From NCBI GenBank assembly GCA_037577475.1, contig CM075204.1, forward strand, positions 806,001-870,000: a stretch of 64,000 bases of DNA, in the 5' to 3' direction. Every line of letters starts with the position of its first letter. The first letter of the stretch is position 1. Below are positions 8,501-21,900 of the stretch, piece after piece. A program made the translations under genes and the position numbers. Source of the stretch: Chaunax sp. Z400 (taxonomy: Eukaryota > Chordata > Actinopteri > Lophiiformes > Chaunacidae). The notes under the pieces are model-generated. The model saw nothing but the letters and a program-made list of their open reading frames with translations, searched no databases and was not told the DNA's origin.

Positions 8501-11500
8501 TGTTATGTCTCATGTTTTATGTGTTATGTTGTATGTGCAATGTCTTATGTCTTATGTTTTTTGTTTTATGTGTTATGTGTTATGTGTATATGTGTTATGT
8601 CTTGTGGTGTGTTCTGTCTTATGTGTTATGTTGTATGTGTTAATTCTTATGTTGTATGTGTTATGTTTTACGTTGTATGTGTTATGTCTTATGTGTTATG
8701 TTTTATGTATCGTGTTATGTTGTATGTGTTATGTCTTATGTGTTATGTTTTATGTGTTATGTTGTATGTGTTATGTATTATGTTGTATGTGTTATGTCTT
8801 ATGTTGTATGTGTTATGTCTTATGTTGTGTGTGTTATGTTTTAAGTGTTATGTTTTATGTGTTATGTCTTATGTTTTATGTGATATGTTGTATGTGCAAT
8901 GTCTTATGTCTTATTTTTTTGTTTTATGTTTTATGTGTTATGTGTATATGTGTTATGTCTTGTGTGTTATGTTGTATGTGTTATGTCTTATCTTGTATGT
9001 GTTATGTGTTTAGTCGTATGTGTTATGTCTTATGTGTTAATTGTTATGTGTTATGACTTGTGTGTTATATTTTATGTGTTATGTCTTATGGTGTATGTGT
9101 TCTGTCTTATGTGTTATGTTGTATGTGTTAATTCTTATGTTGTATGTGTTATGTTTTATGTTGTATGTGTTATGTTTTATGTTTTATGTTTGTGTTATAT
9201 CTTATGTGTTAATTGTTATGTTGTATGTGTTCTGTCTTATGTTGTATGTGTTATGTTGTATTTGTTGTTATGTTGTATGTGTAATTCCTTATGTGTTATG
9301 TTATATGTGTTATGTCTTATGTTGTATGTGTTATGTTTTTGTTTTGTATTTATGTGTTATATCTTATGTGTTATGTTGTATGTGTTAATTCTTATGTTGT
9401 ATGTGTTATGTTTTATGTTGTATGTGTTATGTCTTGTGTTAATTCTTAAGTTGTATGTGTTATGTTTTATGTTTGTGTTATATCTTATGTTATGTTGTAT
9501 GTGTTCTGTCTTACGTTGTATGTGTTATGTTGTATTTGTTGTTTGTTATGTTGTATGTGTTATGTCTTATGTTATATGTGTTATGTCTTATGTTGTATGT
9601 GTTATGTTTTATGTGTTATGTGTTATGTCTTATGTTTTATGTGTTATGTTGTATGTGCAATGTCTTATGTCTTATGTTTTGTGTGTTATGTTGTATATGT
9701 TATGTTTTATGTGTTATGTCTTATGTGTTATGTGTTATGTTGTATGTGTTATATCTTGTATGTTATGTTGTATGTGTTATGTTGTATGTGCAATGTCTTA
9801 TGTCTTATGTTCTTTCTTTTATGTTTTATGTGTTATGTCTTATGTTTTATGTGTTATGTTGTATGGGCAATGTCTTATGTCTTATGTTTTTTGTTTTATG
9901 TGTTATGTGTATATGTGTCATGTCTTGTGGTGTGTGTTCTGTCTCATGTGTTATGTTGTATGTGTTATTTCTTATGTTGTATGTGATGTTTTATGTTGTA
10001 TGTGATATGTCTTATGTGTTATGTTTTATGTATTGTGTTATGTAGTATGTGTTATGTTTTATGTGTTATGTTGTATGTCTTATGTCTTATGTTGTATGTG
10101 TTATGTCTTATGTTGTATGTGTTATGTCTTATGTTGTGTGTATGTTTTAAGTGTTATGTTTTATGTATTGTGTTATGTCTTATGTGTTATGTTTTATGTG
10201 TTATGTTGTATGTCTTATGTCTTATGTTGTATGTGTTATGTCTTATGTTGTATGTGTTATGTCTTATGTTGTGTGTATGTTTTAAGTGTTATGTTTTATG
10301 TGTTATGTCTTATGTTTTATGTGTTATGTTGTATGTGCAATGTCTTATGTTGTATGTGTTATGTTGTATTTGTTGTTCGTTATGTTGTATGTGTTATTCC
10401 TTATGTGTTATGTTATATGTGTTATGTCTTATGTTGTATGTGTTATGTCTTATGTTGTATGTGTTATGTTTTATGTTATGTGTTATGTCTTATGTTTTAT
10501 GTGTTATGTTTTATGTGCAATGTCTTATGTCTTATGTTTTTTGTTTTATGTGTTATGTGCTATGTTGTATGTGTTATATCTTATATGTTATGTTTTATGT
10601 GTTATGTCTTATGTTGTGTGTTCTGTCTTATGTGTTATGTTGTATGCGTTAATTCTTATGTTGTATGTGTTAATTCTTATGTTGTATGTGTTGTGTCTTA
10701 TGTGTTATGTTTTATGTGTTGTATTGTATGTGTTATGTCTTATGTTGTATGTGTTATGACTTATGTTTTATGTCTTATGTCTTATGTTGTATGTGATATG
10801 TTGTATGTGTTATGTGTTATGTTGTTTGTGTTATGTCTTATGTGTTATGTTATTAATGTTATGTCTTATGTTTTTTTTGTTATGTGTTATGTCTTATGTG
10901 TTATGTTATATGTGTTATGTCTTATGTTGTATGTGTTACGTCTTATGTGTTATGTTTTATGTGTTATGTGTTATGTCGTATGTGTTAATTCTTATGTTGT
11001 ATGTGTTATGTTTTTTGTTTTATATTTATGTGTTATATCTTATGTGTTATGTTTTATGTGTTATGTCTTATGTGTAATGTTATATGTGTTAGATCTTATT
11101 TTGTATGTGTTATGTCTTATGTTGTATGTGTTATGTCTTATGTTGTATGTGTTATGTTTTATGTGTTATGTTTTATGTGTTATGTTTTATGTGTTATGTC
11201 TTGTGTGTTATGTTGTATGTGTTAATTCTTATGTTGTGTTATGTTTTATTTTATATGTCTTATGTCTTATGTGTTATGTCGTATGTGTTATGTCTTATGT
11301 GTTAATTCTGTATGTGTGATGTCTTATGTGTTATGTTTTATGTGTTATGTGTTATATTATGTTATGCCTTATGTTGTATGTGTTATGTCTTATGTTGTAT
11401 GTGTTATGTTGTATGTATTTGTTATGTTGTATGTGTTATGTCTTGTGTTATGTTTTATGTGTTGTGTTATGTTGTATGTGTTATGTCTTATGTTTTATGT

Positions 11501-12830
11501 GTTATGTGTTATGTGTTGTGTTATGTTGTATGTGTTATGTTGTATGTGTTATTTGTTATGTTGTATGTGTTATGTCTTATGTGTTATGTTTTATGTGTTG
11601 TGTTATGTTGTATGTGTTATGTCTTATGTTTTATGTGTTATGTTTTATGTGTTGTGTTATGTTGTATGTGTTATGTCTTATGTGTTATGTTGTATGTTAT
11701 GTCTTAGGTTGTATGTGTTATGTGTTATGTTTTATGTGTTGTGTTATGTTGTATGTGTTATGTCTTATGTTGTATGTGTTATGTCTTATGTTGTATGTGT
11801 CATGTTGTATGTGTTATTTGTTATGTTGTTTGTGTTATGTCTTATGTGTTATATGTGTTATATCTTATGTTGTTTTTGTTATGTGTTATGTCTTATGTTG
11901 TATGTGTTATGTCTTATGTTTTATGTGTTGTGTTATGTCGTATGTGTTAATTCTTATGTTGTATGTGTTATGTTTTTTGTTTTATATTTATGTGTTATAT
12001 CTTATGTGTTATGTTGTATGTGTTAATTCTCATGTGTTATGTTTTATGTTGAATGTGTTATGTCTTATGTGTTGTTTTATGTGTTATGTGTTATGTTGTA
12101 TGTGTTAATTCTTATGTTGTATGTGTTATGTTTTTTGTTTTATATTTATGTTATATCTTATGTGTTATGTTTTATGTGTTATGTGTTATGTCTTATGTGT
12201 TATGTTATATGTGTTATGTCTTATGTTGTATGTGTTATGTCTTATGTTGTATGTGTTATGTTTTATGTGTTATGTTGTATGTGCAATGTCTTATGTTTTT
12301 TGTTTTATGTGTTATGTGTTATGTTGTATGTGTTATGTCTTGTGTGTTATGTTGTAAGTGTTCTCTCTTATGTGTTATGTTGTATCTGTTAATTCTTATG
12401 TTGTGTTATGTTTTACGTTATGTTTTATGTGTTATGTCGTATGTGTTATGTCTTATGTGTTAATTCTTATGTTGTATGTGTTATGTTTTTGTTTTGTATT
12501 TATGTGTTATATCTTATGTGTTATGTTGTATGTGTTAATTCTTATGTTGTATGTGTTATGTTTTATGTTTTATGTTGTATGTGTTATGTCTTATGTGTTA
12601 ATTCTTATGTTGTATTTGTTATGTTTTATGTTTGTGTTATATCTTATGTGTTATGTTGTATGTGTTCTGTCTTATGTTGTATGTGTTATGTTGTATTTGT
12701 TGTTTGTTATGGTGTATGTGTTATGTCTTGTTATATGTATGTCTTCTGTTGTATGTGTTATGTCTTATGCTGTATGTGTTATGTTTTATGTTTTATGTGT
12801 TATGTTGTGCAATGTCTTATGTCTTATGTT
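5541..12830 (+). repeat. 7.3-kb degenerate 7-bp tandem array
   Basis: The array is a run of 7-mers of the form TNTTATG or TTGTATG (TGTTATG, TCTTATG, TTGTATG, TTTTATG). The forward strand is T- and G-rich and very poor in C. Recurring interruptions include GTGCAATG, GTTAATTCTTATG and a TTTTGTTTTATATTT cassette (about 5850, 6616, 7562, 8175, 11011, 11972 and 12131). Seven is not a multiple of three and the consensus has no stop in any forward frame, so long open frames of up to about 430 codons appear in all three forward frames. They read only M, C, Y, V, L and similar residues and should not be taken as genes. Longer internal duplications are visible, for example 6402, 6962 and 8993. Confidence 0.95.
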
Positions 12831-13072
12831 CTTTCGTTTATTCCCATCAACATTTGGATTTCTATGGATCGTTCGCTCACATCAGCATTTGGATTTCTAT
12901 TGATCGCCTGCTCAGATCAGCATTTGTATTTCTATTAATCGCCTGCTCAAATCAGCACCTGGATTTCTATGGATCACCTGCTCACATTAGCATCTGGATT
13001 TCTGTGGATTGCATCCTCCAATCAGCATTTGGATTTGTGTGGATTGCCTTTTCGCATCAGCAGTTGTATTTC
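12831..13072 (+). repeat. Satellite between the 7-bp array and unit 4
   Basis: A short transition (TTCTTTCGTTTATTCCC, about 12829-12845) belongs clearly to neither family. It is followed by forward 35-bp monomers and by the three diverged monomers that precede every embedded unit. Confidence 0.9.
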
Positions 13073-13861
13073 AAAAAAATTAAGCTAAGGCACTGTGTGA
13101 ATAGTCAAAATTTCTCGTCAGATTGCTGAAAAAAATTTAACTTCAGCCACGGTTATAGTGTAGAAAAGGCCTCAAAGATAATCTTGTTGTTAAATAGCGC
13201 TTTTCTATTTTATTAGCTGTTTAATGACCCATTCAGTGCTGTATTCCTATTGGTTGCGCCGTCCCATCTGTGCACTGAGTCTGTTAACATACAGTGCAGT
13301 GTTGAACTCTTTCAGATGTGTTCAGCAGCTCGTCACGTATTTGAGTTAAAGTATTAGTTAAACACGGTTGTTGCAAGTGGACTGAGCGTGAATGCCAATA
13401 TAAGTATCTCATTTGCTGTTGTTTGCTATTTGTTATGTATTTTAATAGTTTCGGTTGTTTAAAGGTAAAGGATAATTGTTGCTGTCGCTGTTAATTGAGC
13501 TTCGAAACTCCGTGAACGAACATACCGGAAGTATGTTTTAACAATAAAAGCACTGTGAATGGATAACCGGAAGTTATGTGATGTTAGCGTTAGCCTAGTT
13601 TAACAGCGATAAATGAACTATCGGGGCTGCCGATTGACTCAAGGTGAGGGAGATTGAAGTCTCAACGACACAAAAACAGAAGGGATGGAAACTAAGTAAG
13701 CATTCTGTACCTAGCAACGGTTGCTATGCTGCAGTTGCTCAACTGTCAGTACGTATATGAACAAATCAGCAGATTCGTTCCCAAAGCAGAAGTTTTTTTT
13801 CTGTCCCAGGCAAAGACACACATCACAACAGACTTAAACTATGGAGTGATGGCTCGCTACA
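13073..13861 (+). repeat. Embedded unit copy 4, promoter deleted (789 bp)
   Basis: It matches the other units except for an 81-bp deletion between GCAGTTGCTC (ending 13740) and AACTGTCAG (13741), plus a 2-bp loss near 13420. The deletion removes the half CRE, the full CRE and the TATA box and nothing else of note. CTC is present at both ends of the lost segment in the other copies, which fits a microhomology deletion. The ETS sites and palindrome remain. It also carries more private substitutions than the others (TCAACGACAC, AAAACAGAAGG), consistent with longer isolation. Confidence 0.92.
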
Positions 13862-15540
13862 TTTTTTGTTGATCACCTAATCACATCAGCATCTAAATGT
13901 CTATTGATCGCCTGCACAGATCAGCATTTGTTTTTCTATTGATCGTTCACTCACATCAGCATCTGTATTTTTTTTGGATCTCCTGCTAACATCAGCATTT
14001 TTATTTCTATAGATTGTCTGTTTGCATCAGAAAAATCAGGCCTTGATTTCTATTGATCATTCCCTCACATCAACATCTGGATTTCTATGGACCGCCTGCT
14101 CACATCACTATTTGGATTCCTATTGATCACCTGCTCACATCAGCATTTGTATTTCTATTGATCGTTCGCTCGCATCAGCATTTGGATTTCTATTGTTCAC
14201 CTGCTCACATCAGCAATTTTATTTCTATTGATCGTTCGCTCACATCAGCATTTGTATTTTTATGGATCACCTGCTCGCATCAGCATTTGGATTTCTATTG
14301 ATCGTTTGCTCACATCAGGCCTCGATTTCTATTGATCACCTGCTCACATCAGCAATTTTATTTCTATTGATCGTTCGCTCACATCAGCATCTGGATTTCT
14401 ATGGATCGCCTGCTCACATCACTATTTGGATTCCTATTGATCACTTGCTCACATCAGCATTTGTTTTTCTATTGATCACCTGCTCACAACAGCATCTAGT
14501 TTTCTATTGATCGTTCACTCACATCAGCATCTGCATTTTTTTTGGATCGCCTGCTAACATCAGCATTTTTATTTCTATAGATTGTCTGTTTGCATCGGAA
14601 ACATCAGGCCTTGATTTCTATTGATCATTCCCTCACATCAACATCTGGATTTCTATGGACCGCCTGCTCACATCACTATTTGGATTCCTATTGATCACCT
14701 GCTCACATCAGCATTTGTATTTCTATTGATCGTTCGCTCGCATCAGCATTTGTATTTCTATTGATCGTTCGCTCGCATCAGCATTTGTATTTCTATTGAT
14801 TGTTCGCTCGCATCAGAATTTGTATTTCTATCGATCGTTCGCTATCATCAGCATTTGTATTTCTATTGATCGTTCGTTCGCATCATCCTTTGTATTTCTA
14901 TTGATCGTTCACTCACATCAGCATCTGTATTTTTTATGCATCGCCTGCTAACATCAGCATTTTTATTTCTATAGATTGACTGTTTGCATCAGAAACATCA
15001 GGCCTTGATTTCTATTGATCATTCGCCCACATCAGCATCTGGATTCCTATTGATCACCTGCTCACAACAGCATCTAGTTTTCTATTGATCGTTCACTCAC
15101 ATCAGCATCTGTATTTTTTATGATCACCTGCTAACATCAGCATTTTTATTTCTATAGATTGACTGTGTGCATCAGAAACATCAGGGCTTGATTGCTATTG
15201 ATCGTTTGCTCACCTGAGCATCTGGATTTCTATTGATCGCCTGCACAGATCAGCATTTGTTTTTCTATTGATCGTTCACTCACATCAGCATCTGCATTTT
15301 TTATGATCACCTGCTAACATCAGCATTTTTATTTCTATAGATTGTCTGTTTGCATCGGAAACATCAGGCCTTGATTTCTATTGATCATTCCCTCACATCA
15401 ACATCTGGATTTCTATGGACCGCCTGCTCACATCACTATTTGGATTCCTATTGATCACCTGCTCACATCAGCATTTGTATTTCTATTGATCGTTCGCTCG
15501 CATCAGCATTTGTATTTCTATTGATCGTTCGCTCGCATCA
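13862..15540 (+). repeat. 35-bp satellite, GGCCTTG-variant family
   Basis: Forward monomers including repeated 43-bp variants (GTTTGCATCAG, AAACATCAGGCCTTG) near 14030, 14600, 14990, 15170 and 15360. A shortened form reads CATCAGGCCTCGATTTC (about 14310). CGTTCGCTCGCATCAG monomers occur in short runs. No gene is visible. Confidence 0.93.
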
Positions 15541-16590
15541 GCATCTGGATTTCTATGGATCACCTTCTCAGATCAGCGTTTCTTATTTCTATCGATCGCC
15601 TTCTCACATTAGCATCTGGATATCTATTGATCACCTGCTCAGATCAGCATTTCAAGTTCTATGGATCGCCTGCTCACATCAGCATCTGGATTTCTATTGA
15701 TCGTTCGCTCACATCAGCAGCTGGATTTCTGTGGGTCACCTGCTCACATTAGCATCTGGATTTCTATTGATCATTCACTCACATCAGCATTTTGATTTCT
15801 ATTGATCGTTCATTCACATCAGCATTTGTGTTTTTATGGATCACATGTCCAGATCAGCATTTCTATTTCTATTGATCGCCTGCTCGTATCAGCATTTGTA
15901 TTTCTACGGATCATCTGCTCACATCAGCATCTAGATTTCTATTGATCGTTTGCTCGCATCAGCATCTGGATTTCTATGGATCACCTGCTCACATCAGCAT
16001 TAGGATTTCTATTGATCACCTGCTCACATAAGCATCTGGATATCTATGGATCGTTCCCTCACATCTTCATTTGGATTTCTATGGATCTCCTGCTCACATT
16101 AGCATTTGGATTTCTGTGAATCACCTGCTCGGATCAGCATCCGGAATTTTATAGATCGCCTGCTCAGATCAGCGTTTTTTATTTCAATCGATTGCCTAAT
16201 CACAACAGCGTTTTTTTTTAATAGGGATCGCCTGCTCACATCAGCATCTGGATATCTATTGATCGTTCGCTCACATCAGCATCTAGATTTCTATTGATCG
16301 TTCATTCACATCAGCATTTGTATTTTTATGGATCGCCTGCTCATATCAGCATTTGTCTTTCTATTGATCGTTCGCTCACATCAGCAGCTGGATTTCTGTG
16401 GGTCACCTGCTCACATTAGCATCTGGATTTCTATGGATCGCCTGCTCACATCAGCATCTGAATTTCTATTGATCGCCTGCACAGATCAGCATTTGTTTTT
16501 CTATTGATCGTTCACTCACATCAGCATCTGTATTTTTTATGGATCGCCTGCTAACATCAGCATTTTTATTTCTATAGATTGACTGTTTGC
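15541..16590 (+). repeat. 35-bp satellite, poly-T/CAAGTTC-variant family
   Basis: This block is marked by TTTCAAGTTCTATGG (15650), GCATCCGGAATTTTATAG (16137) and a poly-T monomer (CAGCG followed by a T run, about 16207). The same ordered series recurs near 19440-20070, 30540, 33000, 36400, 38300, 44250, 52450, 59940 and 63450. Confidence 0.92.
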
Positions 16591-19390
16591 ATCAGAAACA
16601 TCAGGCCTTGATTTCTATTGATCCTTCGCTCACCTGAGCATCTGGATTTCTATGGATTGCCTGCTCAGATCAACATTTGTATTTCTATTAATCGCCTGCT
16701 CAGATCAGCGTTTGAATTTTTGTTGATCACCTAATCACATCAGCATCTGAATTTCTATTGATCGCCTGCACAGATCAGCATTTGTTTTTCTATTGATCGT
16801 TCACTCACATCAGCATCTGTATTTTTTATGGATTGCCTGCTAACATCAGCATTTTTATTTCTATAGATTGACTGTTTGCATCAGAAACATCAGGCCTTGA
16901 TTTCCATTGATCTTTCGCTCACCTGAGCATCTGGATTTCTATGGATTGACTGCTCAGATCAACAATTGTATTTCTATAAATCGCCTGCTCAGATCAGCGT
17001 TTGAATTTTTGTTGATCACCTAATCACATCAGCATCTGAATTTCTATTGATCGCCTGCACAGATCAGCATTTGTTTTACTATTGATCGTTCACTCACATC
17101 AGCATCTGTATTTTTTATGGATCGCCTGCTAACATCAGCATTTTTATTTCTATAGATTGACTGTTTGCATCAGAAACATCAGGCCTTGATTTCTATTGAT
17201 CATTCCCTCACATCAACATCTGGATTTCTATGGACCGCCTGCTCACATCACTATTTGGATTCCTATTGATCACCTGCTCACATCAGCATTTGTTTTTCTA
17301 TTGATCACCTGCTCACAACAGCATCTAGTTTTCTATTGATCGTTCACTCACATCAGCATCTGTATTTTTTATGATCACCTGCTAACATCAGCATTTTTAT
17401 TTCTATAGATTGACTGTTTGCATCAGAAACATCAGGCCTTGATTTCTATTGATCGTTTGCTCACCTGAGCATCTGGATTTCTATTGATTGCCTGCACAGA
17501 TCAGCATTTGTTTTTCTATTGATCGTTCACTCACATCAGCATCTGTATTTTTTATGGATTGCCTGCTAACATCAGCATTTTTATTTCTATAGATTGACTG
17601 TTTGCATCAGAAACATCAGGCCTTGATTTCCATTGATCTTTCGCTCACCTGAGCATCTGGATTTCTATGGATTGACTGCTCAGATCAACAATTGTATTTC
17701 TATAAATCGCCTCCTCAGATCAGCGTTTGAATTTTTGTTGATCACCTAATCACATCAGCATCTGAATTTCTATTGATCGCCTGCACAGATCAGCATTTGT
17801 TTTACTATTGATCGTTCACTCACATCAGCATCTGTATTTTTTATGGATCGCCTGCTAACATCAGCATTTTTATTTCTATAGATTGACTGTTTGCATCAGA
17901 AACATCAGGCCTTGATTTCTATTGATCATTCCCTCACATCAACATCTGGATTTCTATGGACCGCCTGCTCACATCACTATTTGGATTCCTATTGATCACC
18001 TGCTCACATCAGCATTTGTATTTCTATTGATCGTTCGCTCGCATCAGCATTTGTATTTCTATTGATCGTTCGCTCGCATCAGCATTTGTATTTCTATTGA
18101 TTGTTCGCTCGCATCAGAATTTGTATTTCTATCGATCGTTCGCTATCATCAGCATTTGTATTTCTATTGATCGTTCGTTCGCATCATCCTTTGTATTTCT
18201 ATTGATCGTTCACTCACATCAGCATCTGTATTTTTTATGGATCGCCTGCTAACATCAGCATTTTTATTTCTATAGATTGACTGTTTGCATCAGAAACATC
18301 AGGCCTTGATTTCTATTGATCATTCGCCCACATCAACATCTGGATTTCTATGGACCACCTGCTCACATCTGTATTTGGATTCCTATTGATCACCTGCTTA
18401 CAACAGCATCTACTTTTCTATTGATCGTTCACTCACATTAGCATCTGTATTTTTTATGGATCACCTGCTAACATCAGCATTTTTATTTCTATAGATTGAC
18501 TGTTTGCATCAGAAACATCAGGACTTGATTTCTATTGATCCTTCGCTCTCCTGAGCATCTGGATTTCTATGGATTGCCTGCTCAGATCAACATTTGTATT
18601 TCTATTAATCCCCTGCTCAGATCAGCGTTTGAATTTTTGTTGATCACCTAATCACATCAGCATCTGAATTTCTATTGATCGCCTGCACAGATCAGCATTT
18701 GTTTTTCTATTGATCGTTCACTCACATCAGCATCTGTATTTTTTATGGATTGCCTGCTAACATCAGCATTTTTATTTCTATAGATTGACTGTTTGGATCA
18801 GAAACATCAGGACTTGATTTCTATTGATCATTACCTCACATCAACATCTGGATTTCTATGGACCGCCTGCTCACATCACTATTTGGATTCCTATTGATCA
18901 CCTGCTCACATCAGCATTTGTTTTTCTATTGATCACCTGCTCACAACAGCATCTAGTTAACTATTGATCGTTCACTCACATCAGCATCTGTATTTTTTAT
19001 GATCACCTGCTAACATCAGCATTTTTATTTCTATAGATTGACTGTTTGCATCAGAAATATCAGGCCTTGATTGCTATTGATCGTTTGCTCACCTGAGCAT
19101 CTGGATTTCTATTGATCGCCTGCACAGATCAGCATTTGTTTTTCTATTGATCGTTCACTCACATCAGCATCTGCATTTTTTATGATCACCTGCTAACATC
19201 AACATTTTTATTTCTATAGATTGTCTGTTTGCATCGGAAACATCAGGCCTTGATTTCTATTGATCATTCCCTCACATCAACATCTGGATTTCTATGGACC
19301 GCCTGCTCACATCACTATTTGGATTCCTATTGATCACCTGCTGACATCAACATTTGTATTTCTATTGATCGTTCGCTCGCATCAGCATTT
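16591..19390 (+). repeat. 35-bp satellite, GGCCTTG family with 726-bp duplication
   Basis: The 43-bp variant recurs roughly every 290-440 bp. A stretch of about 535 bp (about 16760-17295) is repeated at about 17486-18020, offset 726. Shared rare changes include TTTCCATTGATCTTTCG and CAACAATTGTATTTCTATAAATC. No gene is visible. Confidence 0.92.
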
Positions 19391-21900
19391 GTATTTCTAT
19401 TGATCGTTCGCTCGCATCAGCATCTGGATTTCTATGGATCACCTTCTCAGATCAGCGTTTCTTATTTCTATCCATCGCCTTCTCACATTAGCATCTGGAT
19501 ATCTATTGATCACCTGCTCAGATCAGCATTTCAAGTTCTATGGATCACCTGCTCACATCAGCATCTGGATTTCTATGGATCGCCTGCTCACATCAGCATC
19601 TGGATTTCTATTGATCATTCACTCACATCAGCATTTTGATTTCTATTGATCGTTCATTCACATCAGCATTTGTATTTTTATGGATCACATGTCCAGATCA
19701 GCATTTCTATTTCTATTGATCGCCTGCTCGTATCAGCATTTGTATTTCTACGGATCATCTGCTCACATCAGCATCTAGATTTCTATTGATCGTTTGCTCG
19801 CATCAGCATCTGGATTTCTATGGATCACCTGCTCACATCAGCATTAGGATTTCTATTGATCACCCGCTCACATAAGCATCTGGATATCTATGGATCGTTC
19901 TCTCACATCTTCATTTGGATTTCTATGGATCTCCTGCTCACATTAGCATTTGGATTTCTGTGAATCACCTGCTCGGATCAGCATCCGGAATTTCATAGAT
20001 CGCCTGCTCAGATCAGCGTTTTTTATTTCAATCGATTTCCTAATCACAACAGCGTTTTTTTTTTAATATGGATCGCCTGCTCACATCAGCATCTGGATAT
20101 CTATTGATCGTTCGCTCACATCTTCATTTGGATTTCTATGGATCTCCTGCTCACATTAGCATTTGGATATCTATTGATCGTTCGCTCACTCAGCATTTGG
20201 ATTTCTATGGATCACATTTTCAGATCAGCATTTGTATTTCTATTGATCGCCTGCTCAGATCAGCATTTTTATTTCTATGGATCTTCTGCTCAACTCAGCA
20301 TTTGTATTTCTATTGATTGTTCGCTCGTATCAGCATCTGGATTTCTATGGATCACCTGCTCACATTAACATCTGGATTTTTATGGATCACATGTTCACAT
20401 CAACATTTGTATTTCAATGGATCTTCTGCTCACCTCAGCATCTAGATATCTATTGATCGTTTTCTCGCATCAGCATCTGGATTTCTATGGATCACCTGCT
20501 CACTTTAGCATTAGGATTTCTATTGATCACCTGCTCACATAAGCATCTGGATATCTATTGATCGTTCGCTCACATCTTCATTTGGATTTCTATGGATCAC
20601 CTGCTCACATTAGCATTAGGATTTCTATTGATCACCTGCTCACATAAGCATGTGGATATCTATTGATCACCTGCTCAAATCAGCATTTCAAGTTCTATGG
20701 ATTACCTGCTCACATCAGCATCTGGATTTCTATGGATCGCCTGCTCACATCAGCGTCTGAATTTCTATTGATCGTTCGCTCACATCAGCAGCTGCATTTT
20801 TGTAAGTCACCTGCTCACATTAGCATCTGGATTTCTATTGATCATTCACTCACATCAGCATTTTGATTTCTATTGATCGTTCACTCACATCAGTATTTGT
20901 ATTTTTATGGATCACATGTCCAGATCAGCATTTGTATTTCTATTGATCGCCTGCTCTTATCAGCATTTGTATTTCTACGGATCATCTGCTCACATCAGCA
21001 TCTAGATTTCTGTTGATCGTTTGCTCGCATCAGCTTCTGGATTTCCATGGATCACCTTCTCAGATCAGCGTTTCTTATTTCTATCGATCGCCTTCTCACA
21101 TTAGCATCTGGATATCTATTGATCACCTGCTCAGATCAGCATTTCAAGTTCTATGGATCACCTGCTCACATCAGCATCTGGATTTCTATGGATCGCCTGC
21201 TCACATCAGCATCTGGATATCTATTGATCGTTCTATCACATCAGCATTTGTATTTCTATTGATCGTTCGCTCACATCAGCATTTGGATTTCTATTGATCG
21301 CCTGCTCAGATCAGCATTTGTATTTCTATGGATCTTCTGCTCAACTCAGCATTTGTATTTCTATTGATCGTTCGCTCACATCAGCATTTGGATTTCTATT
21401 GATCGCCGGCTCAGATCAGCATTTCAAGTTCTATGGATCACCTGCTCACATCAGCATCTGGATTTCTATTGATCATCTGCTCACCTCAGCATCTAGATTT
21501 CTATTGATCCTTTACTCGCATCAGCATCTGGATTTCTATGGATCACCTGCTCACATTAGCAATAGGATTTCTATTGATCACCTGCTCACATAAGCATCTA
21601 GATATCTATTGATCGTTCGTTCACATCAGCATTTGTATTTCTATTGATCGTTCGCTCACTCAGCATTTGTATTTCTATTGATCGTTCGCTCACATCAGCA
21701 TTTGTATTTCTATGGATCACCTGTTCACATCAGCATTTGTATTTCTATGGATCACCTTCTCAGATCAGCGTTTCTTATTTCTATCGAACTCCTTCTCACA
21801 TTAGCATCTGGATATTTATTGATCAACTGCTCTGATCAGCATTTCAAGTTCTATGGATCACCTGCTCACATCAGCATCTGGATGTCTATGGATCGCCTGC
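19391..21900 (+). repeat. 35-bp satellite, poly-T/CAAGTTC family
   Basis: Contains the same ordered variants as 15541-16590, then monomers unique to this group such as TCTGCTCAACTCAG and a 32-bp CGTTCGCTCACTCAG form that lacks ACA. The segment from about 20900 is duplicated at about 56128-57790. Confidence 0.92.

Noticed and set aside
5541..12830. Telomeric or interstitial telomere repeat
   Set aside because: The heptamer TGTTATG and its variants are unrelated to TTAGGG and lack its G runs.
5472..12938. Long forward open frames (up to about 430 codons) rich in M, C, Y, V and L, resembling membrane proteins
   Set aside because: They are translations of the stop-free heptamer array in all three forward frames at once, with a 7-residue period and no domain. 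They start and stop wherever a heptamer variant changes.
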